This document shows, piece after piece, positions 17,363-26,412 of a DNA stretch of 43,230 bases. A program made the translations under genes and the position numbers. The notes under the pieces are model-generated. The model made no database searches, had not been told where the DNA came from, and saw only the letters and a list, made by a program, of their open reading frames with translations. The DNA is from a virus. How positions within the stretch are numbered: the first letter of the stretch is position 1; each line of letters starts with the position of its first letter. The DNA lies in IMG/VR virus record IMGVR_UViG_3300030099_002102, positions 1 through 43,230 of that record. One strand, given 5' to 3'.

Positions 17363-18477
17363 TAGACTGCAAACATGTAATTTTTACGGTTAAGCAAATC
17401 GGTTCTCATTCTTTGTAAGCCAAAACTATACTCTTGTAAGTATATTTGTGCTAGTTGTGGGTCAGAACGTGTAAGTAAAGTATAGTAAGCTGCCCTTTTT
17501 ACTATAAGGTCGTGGTAACGAGTTGGTAAGCTAGGCGTATCGCTTGAACCAGATAAATCTGTAGGGGCAGTATAATAATCATACTCCACTGTATAAGAAC
17601 TTTTATCTGGAACAGGTGATACCCCAAACGTAAGTGCTGTAGCAGAACTAGTGGTCCTGTATACACACTCAGGTTCTGAAAAATGATCTGGATTTTGGTG
17701 TTTGTCAGTATTAGCGACACGTTGTCTCCACTCATCCTCATTTAAATATTTTAAACTTTTAGGATGAAAATTTTCTTTTACGCTTACGTTATCTACAAGT
17801 ACTGTGGAAGATGCTGTAGAATTTTTTATTGTTAAAAAGTGTTGTGTAGCAGATGCGTCAAAAGTAAAATTGTGATAACTTAAATCACCTTCATCATTTG
17901 ATCCACCTGCAGATGTATATGTTCCTGTTGCTACATCAGTAGCTAGTGCACTTGTGCCTACAGAAACGTCTAAACTAGGGCTAACGGCTGTTCCAGATTC
18001 ACTAGCATTTTTCATAGCAAATGATACCATGTATTGCCTACCCCTAGTTAAAGAAACCGCTTGATAAACTGCGGATGTTCCTGAACCTGCCGCTAAAGAT
18101 AGTGCATCAGTAGAATGTGTTGCTGAACCAGTGCCAGAATTAGATGTAGTCCAACTATTTATATTGCTATCATATGTACCATTAGTTATAAGTTCTGTAG
18201 GTAATAAAATAAAACTATCCCAGTCTATTGTATTAGCATCTGTTGGTGCTGTATATTCCGATATACCTGCTGTTAATGCAGATGTGCCTGAAGCTATTAA
18301 GTAAGACCACTCTACCTCAGAAGTAGCGATATCTCTTATAGATTTGTTTATGTTTTCTTTTACTGTATTTTGTATACCTACAGTAGCTGCTGCCGAAGAT
18401 AAGTCTGCAGAAGTAGAAAGCTCAGGTTCGTTTAATTCTACTAATACTTTATTTACTAATGAAAGAAATGATGCCAT
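17362..18477 (-). CDS. Tail adaptor (head-tail connector) with inserted CBM-like domain
   Basis: 371 aa. Residues 1-94 (VNKVLVELNEPEL...INKSIRDIATSEVEWSYL) and 237-371 (PKSLKYLNEDEWRQR... ending in LPTRYHDLIVKRAAYYTLL) look like the helical adaptor/tail-tubular-A type protein that binds the portal in short-tailed phages. Between them, residues about 95-236 form a separate beta-rich block: it starts LITNGTYDSNINSWT, has SLTRGRQYMVSFAMKN and ends STVLVDNVSVKE, the hallmark pattern of a jelly-roll carbohydrate-binding-module-like domain. Such a domain inserted into an adaptor is unusual. Overlaps the next gene by 1 bp. Confidence 0.75.
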   Translation of the reverse strand: MASFLSLVNKVLVELNEPELSTSADLSSAAATVGIQNTVKENINKSIRDIATSEVEWSYLIASGTSALTAGISEYTAPTDANTIDWDSFILLPTELITNGTYDSNINSWTTSNSGTGSATHSTDALSLAAGSGTSAVYQAVSLTRGRQYMVSFAMKNASESGTAVSPSLDVSVGTSALATDVATGTYTSAGGSNDEGDLSYHNFTFDASATQHFLTIKNSTASSTVLVDNVSVKENFHPKSLKYLNEDEWRQRVANTDKHQNPDHFSEPECVYRTTSSATALTFGVSPVPDKSSYTVEYDYYTAPTDLSGSSDTPSLPTRYHDLIVKRAAYYTLLTRSDPQLAQIYLQEYSFGLQRMRTDLLNRKNYMFAV

Positions 18478-18484
18478 GTTTTGC

Positions 18485-18826
18485 CTACGTTGTTAATGGA
18501 TTATAAATTAATTCTACACCTACTACTGCGTGTATTGTATTTGCTGTTCCTGCAGTAACTGTTACTTTATCTCCTGCTTCTAATACTAAAGTTATATCTA
18601 TCCAGTTTATAAAACCTTCTCCTGTTATAGATGTTGCACCTGATAAAGCATAGTATGTAGTAGCAGATAAATCGTAGTATTCTATCTTAGCTGTCTTGTT
18701 TGATGCATTTACATTTGCTACGTTTATAAATTTTACTACACCTTTAAAATTAGTAGGGCACTCAAATACATCTGTTCTATTTGTATCAGATGGTGCTGCA
18801 CCTGCAGTAATAAACGTATTGTTCAT
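18485..18826 (-). CDS. 113-aa small beta-rich head/tail protein
   Basis: 113 aa, compact and beta-rich without charge clusters. It contains NATNKTAKIEYYDLSATTYYAL-like strands and GDKVTVTAGTANTIHAVVGVELI near the end, similar in style to short head-closure or decoration proteins of marine phages. It is 7 bp upstream (in transcription order before) the adaptor gene, and 1 bp after the small lipoprotein gene. Function unknown; head completion or tail attachment is an inference from position. Confidence 0.72.
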   Translation of the reverse strand: MNNTFITAGAAPSDTNRTDVFECPTNFKGVVKFINVANVNASNKTAKIEYYDLSATTYYALSGATSITGEGFINWIDITLVLEAGDKVTVTAGTANTIHAVVGVELIYNPLTT

Positions 18827-18827
18827 T

Positions 18828-18965
18828 TTAATCGTTTGATTTTTTAGTTTCGATTGAAATTATTACTTCTTGCTCTTTAGGTATATCTGCAGATATATTA
18901 ATTGCACTTGCTGCACATCCTGTAATTGTAAAACCTAATAAAGCTATTATAAATATGTTTTTCAT
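18828..18965 (-). CDS. 45-aa lipoprotein
   Basis: A 45-aa ORF with a signal peptide and lipobox: MKNIFIIALLGFTITGC, with Cys17 as the acylation site, then a short hydrophilic tail ending KKSND. It begins just after the terminator at 18978-19004 and ends 1 bp before the 113-aa gene. The length and lipobox resemble the outer-membrane o-spanin subunit of some phages, but no matching i-spanin or endolysin is visible nearby, so it may equally be an exclusion or immunity lipoprotein. The ribosome site is modest (AGGATATACA before ATG). Confidence 0.7.
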   Translation of the reverse strand: MKNIFIIALLGFTITGCAASAINISADIPKEQEVIISIETKKSND

Positions 18966-18977
18966 TGTATATCCTAT

Positions 18978-19004
18978 AAAAAGTGGGGAGAATTAACCCC
19001 CCAC
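18978..19004 (-). terminator. Intrinsic terminator after the capsid genes
   Basis: Read on the minus strand, a perfect 6-bp GC stem (GTGGGG at 19004-18999, CCCCAC at 18988-18983) with a 10-nt loop is followed by five T residues. It lies 13 bp after the decoration-like gene, so it should reduce transcription from the abundant capsid genes into the tail genes (partial termination or an mRNA 3' end). Confidence 0.8.
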
Positions 19005-19016
19005 CTTAGTTGATTG

Positions 19017-19463
19017 TTAAGCGTATGTATCGCCTGTAGCGTCATCACCGACTGGACCTTCACAGTCAGCCATTAAAGCCCATACTCGAACTTTAGAGTT
19101 AACGTCTGCAGTAGCAACAGTCACATCAAGTGTGTCTGCAGCAGGATAAGATACAAACATTTCTGCAACAGCATCACCAGAAGTCATAGCACCTGCAGAA
19201 GTTTGAACAGCAGCAGCAACATAAGTTACTGTACCATCTCCTAATGCAAGTGTACCTGTTCCAGTACCTGCTGTTATTTTATCAATGCCTGCATTTAATA
19301 CCACTGAATTAGCAGGGACATTAATTGCTTGGTAAACATCACCACTTGTTAAAGCAGTTGATGTTCCATCAATAACAGTTGTTTGTACATAAACTTTAGC
19401 AACAGCATTACCTGCAACGTGACCTGTAGTGCCTGTACCGCCTGTTTTAGTTAAAGTAGCCAT
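19017..19463 (-). CDS. 148-aa head decoration-like protein
   Basis: 148 aa, composed mostly of G, A, T, V; beta-rich with no membrane segment and very few charged residues. It contains regular TLALGDGTVTYVAAAV and LDVTVATADVNSKVRVWAL strands. It follows the major capsid gene by 14 bp and is closed by the terminator at 18978-19004, as expected for a high-copy capsid-decorating or cementing protein. The family is not recognised; a minor capsid or head fibre protein is an alternative. Confidence 0.72.
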   Translation of the reverse strand: MATLTKTGGTGTTGHVAGNAVAKVYVQTTVIDGTSTALTSGDVYQAINVPANSVVLNAGIDKITAGTGTGTLALGDGTVTYVAAAVQTSAGAMTSGDAVAEMFVSYPAADTLDVTVATADVNSKVRVWALMADCEGPVGDDATGDTYA

Positions 19464-19477
19464 TAGTTATCCTCCTT

Positions 19478-20389
19478 CTAATCTATTTTAACGAAGGCTT
19501 TTGCAATGGATTCAGTTCTTAAAACTTTTCTTCCATATACATGTAAGCCTCGAACAATGTCAGCGAAAGATTCAGTGTCTCTTACAACTTCTGTTTTAGC
19601 AATTTGTGAAGCAGTAGATACACCGCCTTGGTGTCCTGCTAACACTTGATAAACGTCAGAAGTACTAGCAGCAGGCATATTGTTTGACTTATAAAGTCTA
19701 AAGCCATTTACTAGCTGAGGAACTACTAAACCATTTCTTAATTGAGAACTACCTTCATTTAAGAAGTTAGCATCAACTAATTTTGAGCTTGTTTGTGATA
19801 GTTGTTCAAAGAAAATCGGAGCAGCTACAGCCCAACGGTTGTCCGTAGGAACGTTTCCGTCATCTAGTAATCTTCCTAGACGAGCAAGTACGTTAATAGG
19901 ATCAACTTCATCGGTATCAAAACCAGTGTCGATTGAGTTTGTTGCATGATCCGCACCAAATGTATTACCTGAAGTAACACTTGAAGCGATATTTGAAAGA
20001 ACCTCTGCATCATAGCTGTCTTTAAGTGCATATGCACCTGCTGACGTTGCTAATGTTTCAAAATTAACATGTCCTTGTCTTTCTTCAATGTCGTCTACTT
20101 TAAAAGCAAATGCGTTAGCTTTATCAATAGTTAATTGAATTTCATCATCTGCTAGGTCTTGCGTATTAACTGCAGCACCTCTAGAGTATGAAGAGACAGA
20201 GATTGTTGGTTCTTTTATTATTCTTACAGTATCGCCAAAGTTTTCAATTTCTCCTGTATAGTCAGTGTTGGTAATATCCTCAACAACTGAAGCTTTACGG
20301 AAGAATTTAAGAACTTTTTGACTGTAAATTTCAGGTAAAAAATTACCTGAAGGCAGATTAGTATAACCTGCTGAACTTGAGATAGCCAT
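19478..20389 (-). CDS. Major capsid protein (HK97-type fold expected)
   Basis: 303 aa. The order scaffold, this gene, decoration protein is the classical one. N-terminal segment SGNFLPEIYSQKVLKFFRKASVVEDITN followed by FGDTVRIIKEP and DKANAFAFKVDDIEE matches the N-arm, strand and E-loop pattern of podovirus/P22-like coat proteins that I know from marine phages. C-terminal part contains the P-domain-like VVRDTESFADIVRGLHVYGRKVL segment. Length of 300 is typical. It has a weak-to-moderate ribosome site (AAGGATATAGATT) and is 33 bp after the scaffold. Confidence is high on context, moderate on the fold assignment. Confidence 0.88.
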   Translation of the reverse strand: MAISSSAGYTNLPSGNFLPEIYSQKVLKFFRKASVVEDITNTDYTGEIENFGDTVRIIKEPTISVSSYSRGAAVNTQDLADDEIQLTIDKANAFAFKVDDIEERQGHVNFETLATSAGAYALKDSYDAEVLSNIASSVTSGNTFGADHATNSIDTGFDTDEVDPINVLARLGRLLDDGNVPTDNRWAVAAPIFFEQLSQTSSKLVDANFLNEGSSQLRNGLVVPQLVNGFRLYKSNNMPAASTSDVYQVLAGHQGGVSTASQIAKTEVVRDTESFADIVRGLHVYGRKVLRTESIAKAFVKID

Positions 20390-20422
20390 AATCTATATCC
20401 TTGTTAGTTAAAAGTTAATAAA

Positions 20423-21259
20423 CTAACGGATTCTGCCCTCTCTTCTTGCTAAGTCGATTTCTTTTTCGTACTTTTCAAATTCGTGAGGTTTCATCCGTCT
20501 GATTTCCTCAGAAGTCCACTCTTTCTTGCCTTTACTAGGTTCCGTTTTCTTTTTAGTTGGAACGTATTCAGCAGCAGAAGTGTCTTTCCGTTTTGATGTA
20601 CGATTAATACCTTTATCAGCTTTATATAAGTCTAGTACTCTAGAAGCCCATTTTGCATCTGTGTTATTCTTAAGAACTCCATCTGCAATAGATGGTGGTT
20701 GTTCTTCTAGCCAGTTAATAAAATCTTCATCTGATTTAATAGTCATAAAGTCTGGATGTAATCTTAAAAGTTCTTGTTCAGCTTTTTGTTTAGTTAGCTG
20801 TACTCTTTCTTTTTTAAGTTCTTCAACTTCTGACTGCAGAGATTTAGTTTTATTATCTGCTTGAGAATATGCCACCGTTTCTATAACGTTGTAAACATCT
20901 GGATATTCCTTCTTAAACTTTTCTAGTTCTTCAGGAGTTTTAGGTGGTTTATAATTAATTCCACCGCCTGATGCTTGTTTTGCTAAATCTAAAAGTTCTT
21001 TTTCTTTTCCTTTAAACTCTTCTATTTTAGCGTCATAGTGTCTTTTTAAATCATCATACCTTTTTTTATAATCATGTTCAGGTTCTGTTGATTCGGTCTT
21101 CTCTACAAAACTGTCTGTTTTTGCCTGCGGAGTAGCCTCTTGCTGAATATCTTCTTCTGTGGTGTCCGCTTCTGGTTCATCTTCTAGTTTTTGCCTGTAA
21201 GCTCCTTGATATGGAACTGGTTCTAGGTCTTCTTTTTCTTTTTGGTTTTCTTCGTTCAT
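20423..21259 (-). CDS. Capsid scaffold protein
   Basis: 278 aa, strongly acidic and helical. Residues 1-65 are Glu/Asp/Gln-rich and disordered, residues 65-180 form a long coiled coil (YKKRYDDLKRHYDAKIEEFKGKEKELLDL and EVEELKKERVQLTKQKAEQE), and the C-terminal 60 residues are rich in K/R and helical (EEIRRMKPHEFEKYEKEIDLA), the usual capsid-binding end. This is the composition and location expected for a phage scaffold, directly before the major capsid gene. No protease motif is seen, so maturation may not involve cleavage by this protein. Confidence 0.85.
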   Translation of the reverse strand: MNEENQKEKEDLEPVPYQGAYRQKLEDEPEADTTEEDIQQEATPQAKTDSFVEKTESTEPEHDYKKRYDDLKRHYDAKIEEFKGKEKELLDLAKQASGGGINYKPPKTPEELEKFKKEYPDVYNVIETVAYSQADNKTKSLQSEVEELKKERVQLTKQKAEQELLRLHPDFMTIKSDEDFINWLEEQPPSIADGVLKNNTDAKWASRVLDLYKADKGINRTSKRKDTSAAEYVPTKKKTEPSKGKKEWTSEEIRRMKPHEFEKYEKEIDLARREGRIR

Positions 21260-21312
21260 CTGTACCTCAATGGGGGCTGTTGCTGCAGGTAGCCCATATT
21301 AGTTATTAAAGA

Positions 21313-21340
21313 GACAGGGTTGCTTTCGCAAGTAGCTGTC
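21313..21340 (-). other. Stem-loop between the 909-aa gene and the scaffold gene
   Basis: On the minus strand a 5-bp stem (GACAG/CTGTC), an internal loop and a 4-bp stem capped by a GAAA tetraloop (TTGC-GAAA-GCAA). There is no long T run, so it is probably an mRNA processing or stabilising structure ahead of the capsid genes and not a terminator. A second weaker hairpin (GGGCT/AGCCC) lies at 21272-21294. Confidence 0.5.
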
Positions 21341-21342
21341 GA

Positions 21343-24072
21343 TTAGGTGTTGGGTCTTTCACCAACTGACATAAGACCCCTGTTGTTCATAGTTTCTAGA
21401 ACATTGGAGCCTATATATTCTGTTAATTTTTTAGGTATAATGTATTCACCGTTGTGTACATTAACTGGTACTTTACCACCAGATTTAAGATTTGTGCCTG
21501 CTTCGTTAGCTGCTCTTTGAACCATTCTGTTTATAGTGTCTTCACCATAAAGGGCTACTGCAGGCTGAGAAAGTACAAAATCTCCCTCTTTTAAAGTCAT
21601 TGGAACATCATCTGCTCTTGCAGACGGTGGAGCTTTGCCTTCTTTATCGACAAGTCCGTAATTCTTTGTTTGGTTACTATTATACAACACTTTTGAAGTT
21701 TTGTCAAGAATTTTTCCGCCATCTTGCATAAAAGTAAAATTACTCATATCAAAACCAAATTTTTGAGTGTCTGCTTGTATTTCTTCTGCAGATTTTACTA
21801 CTCCTGTATAATGTGTTAAATCTGTAATTTTGTTTTCAGCAATATATGCTAAATCAGCGTACAAAGATTCATACATAGCTTCTAAACCTTCTTTTGTAGG
21901 TTGAAAAAATCTACGATAAACTCTACCACCATCCTGTGTGGATTGATCCTTACCGTTATAGTAGTCTGGTCTATTTAAAAGCATTTCTCTAGCAGATAAA
22001 CCTTCTTGATCTACATTACCTATAGTATAATATACTCCTGCACCTTTTTTACCTTGGGAGTAGTGTATTTGTAAATCACCTTTAAAATTAAAACCTGTTG
22101 TTTTTTCTAACTCTTGCATATAAGGTATCATAGGAGATAATAACTTTTTAGAAAATTCTACGTTAGATGGGTTTGCTTTACTAGGATCATAATCTCCCTG
22201 TGAATAGGTGTTCATTTTAAACTCATCAAAATCAAATGAAGCGTAACCTGATTTATATGAGGGTTTAGATGCTGTTAAAAATTGTAAAGCCATTGCTGCA
22301 ATACCTAATATGGGGTTTACAGAAAACATGTAAGATGTTGCTCCTGATATAGCTGCTTGTTCTACATCTCCAGTTCTTAAAAATGATACTACTGCAGCTA
22401 TTGCTGCTGCACCTACTGCACCTTGAGCATCGGCTGCAGTTTCAAAACCAGGAAGTTTTTCAACACCTAGAAATGAACCCAACTGTTCAGCACCATATTC
22501 TGTAATTAAATGTTGTACACCTGCAGTAAGAGCAGCCTCCTCATCACCGCCTAAAGCTAGTACACCTGCTATAGAAGCTGCAGCACCACCAAAACCTCTC
22601 CATCTTGTAGCAGTAGCTTCGGCAGCAGCATCGGCAGCCGTTTGACCTCCTCCTGCGTTTATTATAGCTTTACTAGCAGCTTCTCCTGCCTTTAAAGCAT
22701 AAGACTCTATAACTTCAGTCTTAATAAACTGTGTACCACCTGCAATAGCAGCCTTTCCTGCATCGCCAGTAGCTACACCTACTAATAGTGCTGCAGTAAA
22801 TTCATCATATAAGTCTCTTAGTGTTACATTGTATGTGCCATCTTGCAGAGTAAATAAGTGTTTGTCTCCTAATTTTGCTATAGCTTCTTTTATATTATCA
22901 AAAGCAGAATTTTCTGCTCCATAATAAATATCTAAATTTGCATCTAAAGTATTATGTGGAGGATATTTTTTAGGATCACTCATTATTTCTTCAGCTACAG
23001 TTCTAGGAACACCTCTTTCTACATAATCTGCTACACCACCATAATAAATATCTAAATTTGCATCTAATGTATTACTTTCAGGATATATGTTTCTATTATT
23101 TGTAAAAGTATCAGATACTGTTTTAGAAATACCCCTATCTTGATAAAGGTATGTTTCAGCTTTAGCACCCTCTCCTACCATTACGTCACTTAAAGTTCCT
23201 AAAGTTGTTAATGTAGCTAGTTCACTTTCACTTAAACCTGAATCTGTAGGAAGATTTATTGCATTAGAGTCACTAGTTAAATTGCTAGTATCTGTATAAT
23301 CTAATGTAGCTTTTTTACCAAAACCAAATAAATTTTCAAATGAATCAGATACTCTAGGGCTTACGTAACCTTCTGGTGGTCTGAAAGAGGATGTTTTTAC
23401 TTTAGGTACATCTACAGGTTGAGTATACTGCATAGTCCTTTGTTCAAAATTTGCACCACTTTCGCCAGGAGCAGGGTTTACAGAATAAAAACCTTGTGTT
23501 GTATCTACTGTATTTGCATTAGAAATGTTATCTACAAAACCTGTAGGTTGTACTGTTTCTGTAGGTAAGACTGAAGATGTAAGGTTTGGTTGAGTTATGT
23601 TTTCTTTTACTTCTCCACCTTCTTGAAAACCAAAGTCTGCCATAAATCCAGGTGCCATTTGTTTTGCTGTAAAAAATGCAAAAGGGTTAGACCCTGCTAC
23701 AGTTTTTTGATATGCAAGACCTAATAATGGAGTATCAGCTATAGTTCTACTTGTTTCAGAAGCAACTTTATAAATGCCTTTTAATACTTCATCTACAGTT
23801 TGCCCTTCATATCTAACTTCTGGATTTAACTTTTCTAATTCTTCTATCTTTGGTTTATTTATTTCTACTGGAATACTTTTTATATCTTCAGCTAAAGATT
23901 GATCTACCTCATGCATGCGTTCAAGAAACTGTTTATTATTACTAATTGAACGTAATACTTCTAAATTTGAAGGATCACCCCTACCTGCATAATTTGAAAA
24001 ATCATTCATAAATGAAAAATCATCTCGAGGAGCTCTTACTACAATTTCGTCTATACCTCTAGGTTTTGTCAT
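21343..24072 (-). CDS. 909-aa probable internal virion protein with a long Ala/Gly-rich apolar region
   Basis: 909 aa. Residues 310-386 hold two copies of a ~40-aa unit ending NTLDANLDIYYG (at 334-345 and 374-385). Residues about 425-600 are Ala/Gly-rich and largely apolar (VGVATGDAGKAAIAGG, IAGVLALGG, GAVGAAAIAAVVSFL, PILGIAAMALQFL), suggesting membrane-interacting helices as in ejected internal proteins. Near the C-terminus are PMTLKEGDFVLSQPAVAL and VPVNVHNGEYIIPKKL, segments I have seen in other marine phage virion proteins. It begins inside the end of the small overprinted gene (14-bp overlap), with the portal stop just before it. Probable ejection/internal protein; function inferred. 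Confidence 0.8.
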   Translation of the reverse strand: MTKPRGIDEIVVRAPRDDFSFMNDFSNYAGRGDPSNLEVLRSISNNKQFLERMHEVDQSLAEDIKSIPVEINKPKIEELEKLNPEVRYEGQTVDEVLKGIYKVASETSRTIADTPLLGLAYQKTVAGSNPFAFFTAKQMAPGFMADFGFQEGGEVKENITQPNLTSSVLPTETVQPTGFVDNISNANTVDTTQGFYSVNPAPGESGANFEQRTMQYTQPVDVPKVKTSSFRPPEGYVSPRVSDSFENLFGFGKKATLDYTDTSNLTSDSNAINLPTDSGLSESELATLTTLGTLSDVMVGEGAKAETYLYQDRGISKTVSDTFTNNRNIYPESNTLDANLDIYYGGVADYVERGVPRTVAEEIMSDPKKYPPHNTLDANLDIYYGAENSAFDNIKEAIAKLGDKHLFTLQDGTYNVTLRDLYDEFTAALLVGVATGDAGKAAIAGGTQFIKTEVIESYALKAGEAASKAIINAGGGQTAADAAAEATATRWRGFGGAAASIAGVLALGGDEEAALTAGVQHLITEYGAEQLGSFLGVEKLPGFETAADAQGAVGAAAIAAVVSFLRTGDVEQAAISGATSYMFSVNPILGIAAMALQFLTASKPSYKSGYASFDFDEFKMNTYSQGDYDPSKANPSNVEFSKKLLSPMIPYMQELEKTTGFNFKGDLQIHYSQGKKGAGVYYTIGNVDQEGLSAREMLLNRPDYYNGKDQSTQDGGRVYRRFFQPTKEGLEAMYESLYADLAYIAENKITDLTHYTGVVKSAEEIQADTQKFGFDMSNFTFMQDGGKILDKTSKVLYNSNQTKNYGLVDKEGKAPPSARADDVPMTLKEGDFVLSQPAVALYGEDTINRMVQRAANEAGTNLKSGGKVPVNVHNGEYIIPKKLTEYIGSNVLETMNNRGLMSVGERPNT

Positions 24073-24289
24073 CCCTTTTAGCTTCCGCCCTCACCCTGTC
24101 CTGTAATTGGAGTAACATTCCCAGTAAAGCCGCCTTCCCCTGGAGTTGGCGTAGTTCCTGTTCCGATTGTGCCACCACCAACGCCTGATGGGTCAGCAGG
24201 ATTTGCTCCTGCAGGAACTCCTTGAGGGGCTCCCATGTTTGGTTGTTGTTCACTAGGGGCAGTAGTCTCTTCGCCAGTTGTTTGTCCAT
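24059..24289 (-). CDS. 76-aa helical protein overprinted on the portal 3' end
   Basis: 76 aa, read in a different frame from the portal gene over 212 bp and running on into the start of the 909-aa gene (14-bp overlap). It is amphipathic and helical: LLPLVNNNQTWEPLKEF, then LTHQALVVAQSEQELRQLQGKAALLGMLL. The pattern ELRQLQG-KAALLxxLL is one I recall from small proteins encoded after portal genes in other phages. The start is preceded by AAAGGA with a 7-nt spacer, a good ribosome site. The overlapped portal tail is low-complexity (P/G/T/N-rich), as expected when one frame is overprinted. Function unknown; a small portal- or packaging-associated protein is possible. Confidence 0.75.
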   Translation of the reverse strand: MDKQLAKRLLPLVNNNQTWEPLKEFLQEQILLTHQALVVAQSEQELRQLQGKAALLGMLLQLQDRVRAEAKRDDKT

Positions 24290-26213
24290 TGTTCAATCCT
24301 TTCAGCATTTCAGCAAATATTTGTGCTTCATTCATGTCATTAACTAGTTCGTCAGGGTCCATGTCCTGAGCTATAGCTAACTCTTTAATCAACGTAGGTA
24401 ATTTAACAAAAGGAGCAAGCATAGGATTAGTTACTGTTTGTAGTAACATTGTTAATCTTTGCGATCTTACTTCTTTCATCATTACAGACGATGTACCTTT
24501 AGGCTTGATCTCCAAATCACCCATTATGTCTTCTTCATCCTCTGAAAACTGCATATTCCACATAAACATACTTTCTCCTAGAGGTCTTAGAAGATGGTCA
24601 TCTATATTTTTAATTACGGTTTTAATACCTAAAGAGGCAGAACCCATTAACATAGATAATCCTGATGCAGTACGACCAGTGCCAGTCACGCCTGTTTGTC
24701 CATGACTTATACTTGGTATACCTGTTTCTTCGTCAGCAAGTTGTCTTGCCTTATCATACATTTGTAAATTTTCTACAGCAGTGCTCGGAAACTTAATTCC
24801 TGTAATACCTGTACCAGGAGCACCTGACTGTCTTCTAAATATCTTTCCAGGGTATATATCCATAGACTGCCCTGGAACCATCATGTTTTCATCTACTTCA
24901 AAAATAAGATTACCTGCTAATGCTAAATTATCAATAGCCATACGTACATGTCCATTCATAAGAAGCTGTGCATCCTCCATATTTTCAGCTACACCTATAC
25001 CAAAAAATCTATATGGGTTTTTTTCGTAAGGCACAACTTGATATGGTAATCTTTCTGGTACAAATGGGTTGAGAACTACTCTTAGTATCTCATTACCACA
25101 AATCCAAGCATTAATATGCACTTGATCTAGGTCAGATGTAGATTCTGGTATGTCTAATTGTATTTCTTTAGCCATTTTAGCATCTAAAACACCCCAATAT
25201 TCTAATACTTCATAACGACCTTCACTGTATGTAGGATCATTATCTGCATATAAATCATGCTCAAAATACCTTTCTTCGTATTGTGTGCCCATATATAGTG
25301 ATGCTTCTATAGCATCTTTATCAAAAAATGGTCTATTAGCAAGGTCACGTAGCTGTGATCTGTTCATTCTATGACGTTCTACTACATATTCTGCATCATC
25401 TAGGCTTACAGCAGAAGGGTCAGGATATAAATCCCAACAAGAAACAGCATTTAATCTAGGCACTAACTTGTCTTGTGGGTCATAGAATCTAGTACCATCA
25501 TCATCTTTAGACCATTTGTGTATTACTTTGTTGTGGTTAAAGGGTCCTTTAACAATACCTGTACCTAACAAACACTGTTCAAAGATACCTTTTCTGAGTT
25601 CGGAAACTGCTGAAGCATCTAGTAATTGGTCATGGATTAGTTTCTCCATTTTACGAGCTGCTTCCTTAGCAGGAGATAGCTGTGGTTCTCCTATGTTAGA
25701 TGGTCCTGCAGCAAGATTAGCTTCAGCCATATCTTTTTCATATGGACCTAATTCTAATTCTTGTTGTTGTGGTTCTGTAGCTTCAAAAGCTCCTGCAGGT
25801 AAGTCTCTACCATCTCCTTCAAACCCATAAGGGTCTAGTCCTTGTTGTTGATCTAAAGGCGTTTCTAGGTGAACAAACTCTTCTATGCCTTCAGGCACAG
25901 GAGTAGGGTCTACAGAAATCGGAACTTTACCATTAGAAAAAAGTATATCTACTAACTGTCCAAAAGCAGCAAGCACTTTTACTTTTGTTATTTTAACAGT
26001 AACTTTAGAACGTTCTGATTGCCTATAGTCTTCACTATCTTCTGAAGTACCTCTATAGTTTTTGTAAGCACGTAACCAACGTTGTTCATCAGCCAAACGA
26101 CCATCTTCTGCTTGTTTATACTTTGATCTTATGTAGCCTGCTAAACCGACCATTTCCTCATCGGTAATGTCTTTTTGTTCGCCAGTGCCTATTAGTTCAC
26201 CTATCTCAGCCAT
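24078..26213 (-). CDS. Portal protein
   Basis: 711 aa. The gene lies between terminase/recombinase and scaffold, the standard portal location, and has the typical podovirus portal length. Recognisable segments are KVKVLAAFGQLVDILFSNG near residue 90, a long acidic insertion, LLMNGHVRMAIDNLALAGN, and TGRTASGLSMLMGSAS followed by VIKNIDDHLLRPLGE, the stem/clip-type helical portion of the portal fold. The last 70 residues (642-711) are P/G/T/N-rich, disordered, and overprinted by the 76-aa gene. The protein forms the dodecameric DNA channel at one vertex of the capsid. Confidence 0.88.
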   Translation of the reverse strand: MAEIGELIGTGEQKDITDEEMVGLAGYIRSKYKQAEDGRLADEQRWLRAYKNYRGTSEDSEDYRQSERSKVTVKITKVKVLAAFGQLVDILFSNGKVPISVDPTPVPEGIEEFVHLETPLDQQQGLDPYGFEGDGRDLPAGAFEATEPQQQELELGPYEKDMAEANLAAGPSNIGEPQLSPAKEAARKMEKLIHDQLLDASAVSELRKGIFEQCLLGTGIVKGPFNHNKVIHKWSKDDDGTRFYDPQDKLVPRLNAVSCWDLYPDPSAVSLDDAEYVVERHRMNRSQLRDLANRPFFDKDAIEASLYMGTQYEERYFEHDLYADNDPTYSEGRYEVLEYWGVLDAKMAKEIQLDIPESTSDLDQVHINAWICGNEILRVVLNPFVPERLPYQVVPYEKNPYRFFGIGVAENMEDAQLLMNGHVRMAIDNLALAGNLIFEVDENMMVPGQSMDIYPGKIFRRQSGAPGTGITGIKFPSTAVENLQMYDKARQLADEETGIPSISHGQTGVTGTGRTASGLSMLMGSASLGIKTVIKNIDDHLLRPLGESMFMWNMQFSEDEEDIMGDLEIKPKGTSSVMMKEVRSQRLTMLLQTVTNPMLAPFVKLPTLIKELAIAQDMDPDELVNDMNEAQIFAEMLKGLNNGQTTGEETTAPSEQQPNMGAPQGVPAGANPADPSGVGGGTIGTGTTPTPGEGGFTGNVTPITGQGEGGS

Positions 26214-26214
26214 T

Positions 26215-26412
26215 TTAGTAGTCTTTTTCGTCAGCTAAAGCCATGAAGTTAGAATCTATTTGATTCTTACCTGAAAGGCTTGCAGCGTTAACAGTAGACT
26301 CTTCGGATGCGGTGTATTTTTTATTAACCCAACTCTCCATTTTTTCTCTAGAAAGTTGTGCTTCATTTTCCATACCCATATCACCCTGTTTGTATTTGCT
26401 CATTAACGGCAT
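26215..26412 (-). CDS. 65-aa hypothetical protein between recombinase-fusion and portal
   Basis: 65 aa, hydrophilic, starting MPLMSKYKQGDMG and ending ALADEKDY; no membrane segment or domain recognised. Its first 32 bases overlap the end of the 1012-aa gene, and it ends 1 bp before the portal start. A consensus ribosome site (AAGGAG with a 6-nt spacer) supports the ATG at 26412; an internal Met (26403) is an alternative. Probably a small head-assembly or DNA-packaging helper. Confidence 0.7.
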   Translation of the reverse strand: MPLMSKYKQGDMGMENEAQLSREKMESWVNKKYTASEESTVNAASLSGKNQIDSNFMALADEKDY

